Positions 60,782-64,000 of a stretch of DNA of 64,000 nucleotides are shown piece after piece. Positions within the stretch are counted from its first letter, which is position 1; each line of letters begins with the position of its first letter. The notes under the pieces were generated by a model, which made no database searches, was not told the origin of the DNA, and was given only the letters and a program-made list of their open reading frames with translations. Position numbers and translations under genes: made by a program. The stretch spans positions 1 through 64,000 of the forward strand of contig CAIOHT010000054.1 of NCBI GenBank assembly GCA_903858185.1, read 5' to 3'. The DNA comes from an uncultured Caulobacterales bacterium (GTDB taxonomy: Bacteria > Pseudomonadota > Alphaproteobacteria > Caulobacterales > Caulobacteraceae).

Positions 60782-62712
60782 CAGCTGAGCGCCTCGCTGA
60801 CCTGCTTGAAGGTCACGGTCTTCGGCGGCGGCGGCTGGGTGACCGGCGGCGCGGCCAGCAGACCCCGCACGTTGGCGACGCGCCGGGGCTCGTCCTCGAA
60901 GAGGCCGGCCAGCTGTTCGACCAGCGCCCCGCCCAGCTGCTCGACGTCAACGATGGTCACGGCCTTCTTGTAGTAGCGCGTCACATCGTGGCCGATGCCG
61001 ATGGCCAGCAGCTCGACCGGGCTCTTCGTCTCGATCTCGGTGATCACGCTGCGCAGGTGGCGCTCCAGATAGTGCCCGCTGTTGACCGAGAGGGTCGAGT
61101 CGTCGACCGGCGCCCCGTCGCTGATGACCATCAGGATGCGCCGTTGCTCGGTGCGGGTGATCAGGCGCTGGTGGGCCCACATCAGCGCCTCGCCGTCGAT
61201 GTTCTCCTTCAGCAGTCCCTCGCGCATCATCAGGCCGAGGTTGCGCCGCGCCCGCCGCCAGGGCGCGTCAGCGGCCTTGTAGACGATGTGGCGCAGATCG
61301 TTCAGACGGCCCGGTGCTGCGGGCTTGCCGCTCTTGATCCAGTCGTCGCGGCTGATGCCGCCCTTCCAGGCGCGGGTCGTGAAGCCGAGGATCTCGGTCT
61401 TCACCGCGCAACGCTCCAGCGTGCGGGCGAGGATGTCGGCGCAGACGGCGGCGACCATGATCGGCCGCCCCCGCATCGAGCCGGAGTTGTCGATCAGCAG
61501 CGTCACGACGGTGTCGCGGAACTGGATGTCCTCTTCCTGCTTGAACGACAGCGGCGCGGTCGGATCGATGATGATCCGGGGCAGGCGCGCGACGTCGAGC
61601 ATCCCCTCTTCGAGGTCGAAGCTCCACGACCGGTTCTGCTGCGCCATCAGCCGGCGCTGCAGCTTGTTGGCCAGGCGGGACACGACGCTCGACAGGCTGG
61701 CCAGCTGCTGGTCGAGATAGGCGCGCAGGCGGGTCAGTTCCTCGGCGTCGCACAGCTCCTCGGCCCCGACGATCTCGTCATGGGCGGTGGTGAACACCTT
61801 GTAGGCCGGCTCGGCGCGGCCATCGTCCTTGATGTCGGGGCGGGCGGGCTTGGCGCCGTCGCCCATTTCGGGCGCGTCCTCGCTCATCTCGGTGGCGTCC
61901 TCGTCGGACTCCACCATCTGTTCCTCGCCCTCCTGCGCATCGCTGTCGGAGCCGTCGGTGTCGTCCATCGACGCGCCTTCGGAGGTCTCGCCGTCGCCTT
62001 CCCCGTCTTCGCTCTCGCTGGTCTGGGACTGGTCGTCCTCGCCCTCTTCCTCGTCCTTGCTGGATTCGGCGGGTTCGAGGTCGTCGCTGAGCTCCATGCC
62101 GCGCAGGAAGGCGCGGACGGCCTTGCCGTAAGCCAGCTGGTCACCGGCGGCGGCGACCATCTGGTCCATCTCTGCGGACGCCATGGCGTCCAGCTTTGGC
62201 CGGAAGGAGTCGACCAGCGCGCGGGCGGATTCGGGTGGCGCGTCCCCGGTCAGCCGCTCGCGCATGATCAGCGCGACCGCATCGGCCACCGGCATGGTCA
62301 GCTGCTCGATGTTCCGCGACAGGCCCTTGCGCTCGACGGTCTGCTCCAGGACGGCGGTCAGGTTGTTGCGCACCCCGCCCAGGGCATTGGCGCCGATGGC
62401 CTCGATCCGCGCCTGCTCTACGGCCTCGAAAACCGCCCTGGCGACGGGCGAGGAGGGCATGTTCTTCGCATGGGTGGCGGCGTCATGGTGCGCCAGCCGC
62501 AGCGCCATCTGGTCGGCCATCCCGCGAATGCGCGACGCCTCCTTCGAGGTCAGGTCCCGCGGCGGATGTGGCAGCACCGCCCGGTTGCCGGACAGCGAGG
62601 GGCCATCGCCGGAGAACACGACCTCCAGGTCCGCCATCTCGGCGAGCGATCGCGCGGCGTGCGCCAGGGCGCGCTTGAACGGTTCGGTCGGGCTTTCGGG
62701 CTTGTTGGCCAT
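60781..62712 (-). CDS. cobT: Cobaltochelatase subunit CobT
   Basis: A 643-residue protein. The N-terminal region is typical of CobT. Residues about 206-284 are extremely acidic ([23 protein letters not shown]). The C-terminal VWA domain has the MIDAS motif DNSGSM at about 408-413 and later threonine and aspartate ligands. With CobN and CobS it inserts cobalt into the corrin ring in aerobic B12 synthesis; CobS and CobN are not in the window, but cobS may lie beyond the right-edge kinase. The stop overlaps the next gene by one base. Confidence 0.93.
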   Translation of the reverse strand: MANKPESPTEPFKRALAHAARSLAEMADLEVVFSGDGPSLSGNRAVLPHPPRDLTSKEASRIRGMADQMALRLAHHDAATHAKNMPSSPVARAVFEAVEQARIEAIGANALGGVRNNLTAVLEQTVERKGLSRNIEQLTMPVADAVALIMRERLTGDAPPESARALVDSFRPKLDAMASAEMDQMVAAAGDQLAYGKAVRAFLRGMELSDDLEPAESSKDEEEGEDDQSQTSESEDGEGDGETSEGASMDDTDGSDSDAQEGEEQMVESDEDATEMSEDAPEMGDGAKPARPDIKDDGRAEPAYKVFTTAHDEIVGAEELCDAEELTRLRAYLDQQLASLSSVVSRLANKLQRRLMAQQNRSWSFDLEEGMLDVARLPRIIIDPTAPLSFKQEEDIQFRDTVVTLLIDNSGSMRGRPIMVAAVCADILARTLERCAVKTEILGFTTRAWKGGISRDDWIKSGKPAAPGRLNDLRHIVYKAADAPWRRARRNLGLMMREGLLKENIDGEALMWAHQRLITRTEQRRILMVISDGAPVDDSTLSVNSGHYLERHLRSVITEIETKSPVELLAIGIGHDVTRYYKKAVTIVDVEQLGGALVEQLAGLFEDEPRRVANVRGLLAAPPVTQPPPPKTVTFKQVSEALS

Positions 62713-62781
62713 GACCCGTCTTACTCCGGCGACGCAGCGGAATGGAAGGGTGTCAGGATCCGTTCGCAGTCAATGTCAGAG

Positions 62782-64000
62782 TCAGGCGGCCGCCCGGTCG
62801 CGCCCTTGCTCGGCGGGAAGGAAGAAGCTGAAACGGGATCCTTGGCCGACGGTGCTTTCGACCGCCATCTCGCCGCCCATCAGCTCGACCAGCTCACGGC
62901 AGATCGCCAGGCCCAGGCCCGTTCCCCCGAACTGCCGTGTGGTCGACGCGTCGAGCTGGTTGAACTTGCCGAACAGGTCCGCCAGGCGGTCCGCCGGTAT
63001 GCCCCCGCCCGTGTCGAGCACCGCGAATTCGATCCCGCGCGAGCTGCTCCAGACCCGCACGGAGACATGGCCCTTGTCGGTGAACTTGATGGCGTTGGAG
63101 ATCAGGTTGGCGAGCACCTGCCTGACGCGCATGGAGTCCATCCGCCAGACCCCCGCTGCGGAGGGCTCAATGACGAAGCCGAGCCTGAGCGACTTCTCCT
63201 GCGCCATCGCCATGAACGTCGCGCAGACGCCCGAAATGACGGCCCCGAGGTCAGCATCGTCGCGCTGGATCTCCAGCTTGCCGGCCTCGATCTTGGCCAG
63301 GTCCAGAACGTCGTTCAGCAGCGTCAGCAGGGTGGCGCCGGACTCGCGGATGATCGCCAGATGCCGCCGCTGGTTGGGCGCAAGTTCGCCCCGGTCCATG
63401 ATCTGCGCCATGCCAAGGACGCCGTTCAGCGGTGTCCGGATTTCATGACTGATGTTGGCGAGGAACTGCGACTTGGCCACGCTGGCGGCCTCCGCGCGGT
63501 CGCGCGCCTCCGTCAGGTCGTCGAGCGCGGCCTGCAGCCTGGCGTCGTTGGTGGCGAGGGTTCGCAGCGCCGTCAGGACGCGTCGCGCCAGCGCCCATGC
63601 CGCGACCGCGAACGCGGCGAACACCAGCAGCACCGGCCCGAGTGCGTCCTTCAGGATGCTGCCGCCAGGCTCGCCCGGACTCCAGGCGAGGCGGCCCAGC
63701 ACCCGCCCCTGTGCGTCTGCGAGTGGCACAAGGGGGCCGCTGTGCGTTTCCCCCGCGCCGAGCAGCCGGATATTCCGGACGCCCAGATCGTCCTGCAGCC
63801 CGGTCAGAAAGGCGGCGTCAATGCGCCGGCCTGACAGGACCACCGCGGATGGGCCGCCGGTCTGCACGACCTTGCGCGTCTCGGGAATCACCGAAGACGC
63901 GGCCATCAGCCACAGTTCGCCACCGGACTGTATGATGGTCGACATCGTGTTGACGCCGCCCAGACCAATCGGCGCCGCAGATCCGGCGGCGAGGCGGCCG
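62782..64000 (-). CDS. Sensor histidine kinase (N-terminus off the right edge)
   Basis: The frame is open from the right edge to a TGA at 62782; an internal ATG at 63945 is not likely to be the start, because the sequence before it (AAPIGLGGVNT) continues naturally. The visible part has a periplasmic sensor end (CHASE4-like, with SGGELWLMAASSV), a transmembrane helix (LGPVLLVFAAFAVAAWALA), the H box NISHEIRTPLNGVLGM, and ATPase motifs NAIKF, DTGGGI and GGTGLGLAI. It ends soon after the ATPase domain, so there is no receiver domain. No regulator is adjacent on this side. Confidence 0.9.
   Translation of the reverse strand, partial: GRLAAGSAAPIGLGGVNTMSTIIQSGGELWLMAASSVIPETRKVVQTGGPSAVVLSGRRIDAAFLTGLQDDLGVRNIRLLGAGETHSGPLVPLADAQGRVLGRLAWSPGEPGGSILKDALGPVLLVFAAFAVAAWALARRVLTALRTLATNDARLQAALDDLTEARDRAEAASVAKSQFLANISHEIRTPLNGVLGMAQIMDRGELAPNQRRHLAIIRESGATLLTLLNDVLDLAKIEAGKLEIQRDDADLGAVISGVCATFMAMAQEKSLRLGFVIEPSAAGVWRMDSMRVRQVLANLISNAIKFTDKGHVSVRVWSSSRGIEFAVLDTGGGIPADRLADLFGKFNQLDASTTRQFGGTGLGLAICRELVELMGGEMAVESTVGQGSRFSFFLPAEQGRDRAAA

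Noticed and set aside
60988..63834. A 948-codon plus-strand frame opposite cobT and the right-edge kinase
   Set aside because: It covers two unrelated genes on the other strand, and its translation is rich in low-complexity Arg/Gly/Ala/Leu with no domain.

Overview
The window is high-GC (roughly two thirds G+C), densely packed chromosomal DNA in which many neighbouring genes overlap by 1-4 bases. The carD, fdxA, S4-protein and SUV3-like helicase block, the sigma-32 gene, and the cobT / phytase-like / rpmB block are typical of Alphaproteobacteria. A GANTC cluster with a CtrA-like half-site, an AttEFGH-type exporter and aerobic acyl-CoA catabolism make a Caulobacterales member (Caulobacter or Phenylobacterium relative) the best guess. 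That placement is inference. I saw no prophage, transposase gene, CRISPR array or rRNA.

Layout. 1-2782 (minus): an acetoacetate-decarboxylase-like protein cut by the left edge, and an FAD oxidoreductase. 3010-4683: a TIR-TolB-TPR protein. 4756-9631: an RND efflux pump with its lipoprotein adaptor, and a divergent TetR regulator with a 29-bp operator-like palindrome between them. 9835-12973: aldo/keto reductase, luciferase-like monooxygenase and Gfo/Idh dehydrogenase, substrate unknown. 13139-16240: an adaptor / FtsX permease / LolD-type ATPase export system. 16292-31721: a polyamine import and catabolism locus. 32098-34332: an orphan hybrid histidine kinase. 34515-38925: an AttEFGH-like operon. 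39204-44542: acyl-CoA ligase, two acyl-CoA dehydrogenases and an MFS transporter. 44732-44995: tRNA-Arg(CCU) next to a fragment resembling the N-terminus of DctA. 45084-48454: a sulfatase with a membrane tail, and a GST. 48451-55675: rpoH, small enzymes interspersed with REP-like palindromes, then carD, fdxA, the S4 protein and the helicase. 55767-58300: amidohydrolase, a 123-bp palindromic repeat, rpmB, and two small membrane proteins. 58647-64000 (minus): lldD, a phytase-like lipoprotein, cobT, and a sensor kinase cut by the right edge.

How the genes work together. The clearest system is the polyamine locus. PotFHIG-type genes import putrescine or spermidine; two glutamine-synthetase-family enzymes gamma-glutamylate amines; a PuuB-like oxidase, PuuD-like hydrolase, SpuC-like transaminase and GabD-like dehydrogenase take the carbon to succinate. 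A GntR-family regulator sits between two sites that share a perfect TGTGATCACA palindrome and probably controls the left part. No dedicated PuuC aldehyde dehydrogenase is present.

The most unusual structural features are four REP-like palindromes (50250-51501) that touch gene ends, the palindromic repeat upstream of rpmB, a two-gene small-membrane-protein operon that includes a 31-residue ORF, the sulfatase with a membrane tail, and the dctA-like remnant beside a tRNA gene. I found no convincing wholly new system; the small-protein pair and the REP array are the best candidates.
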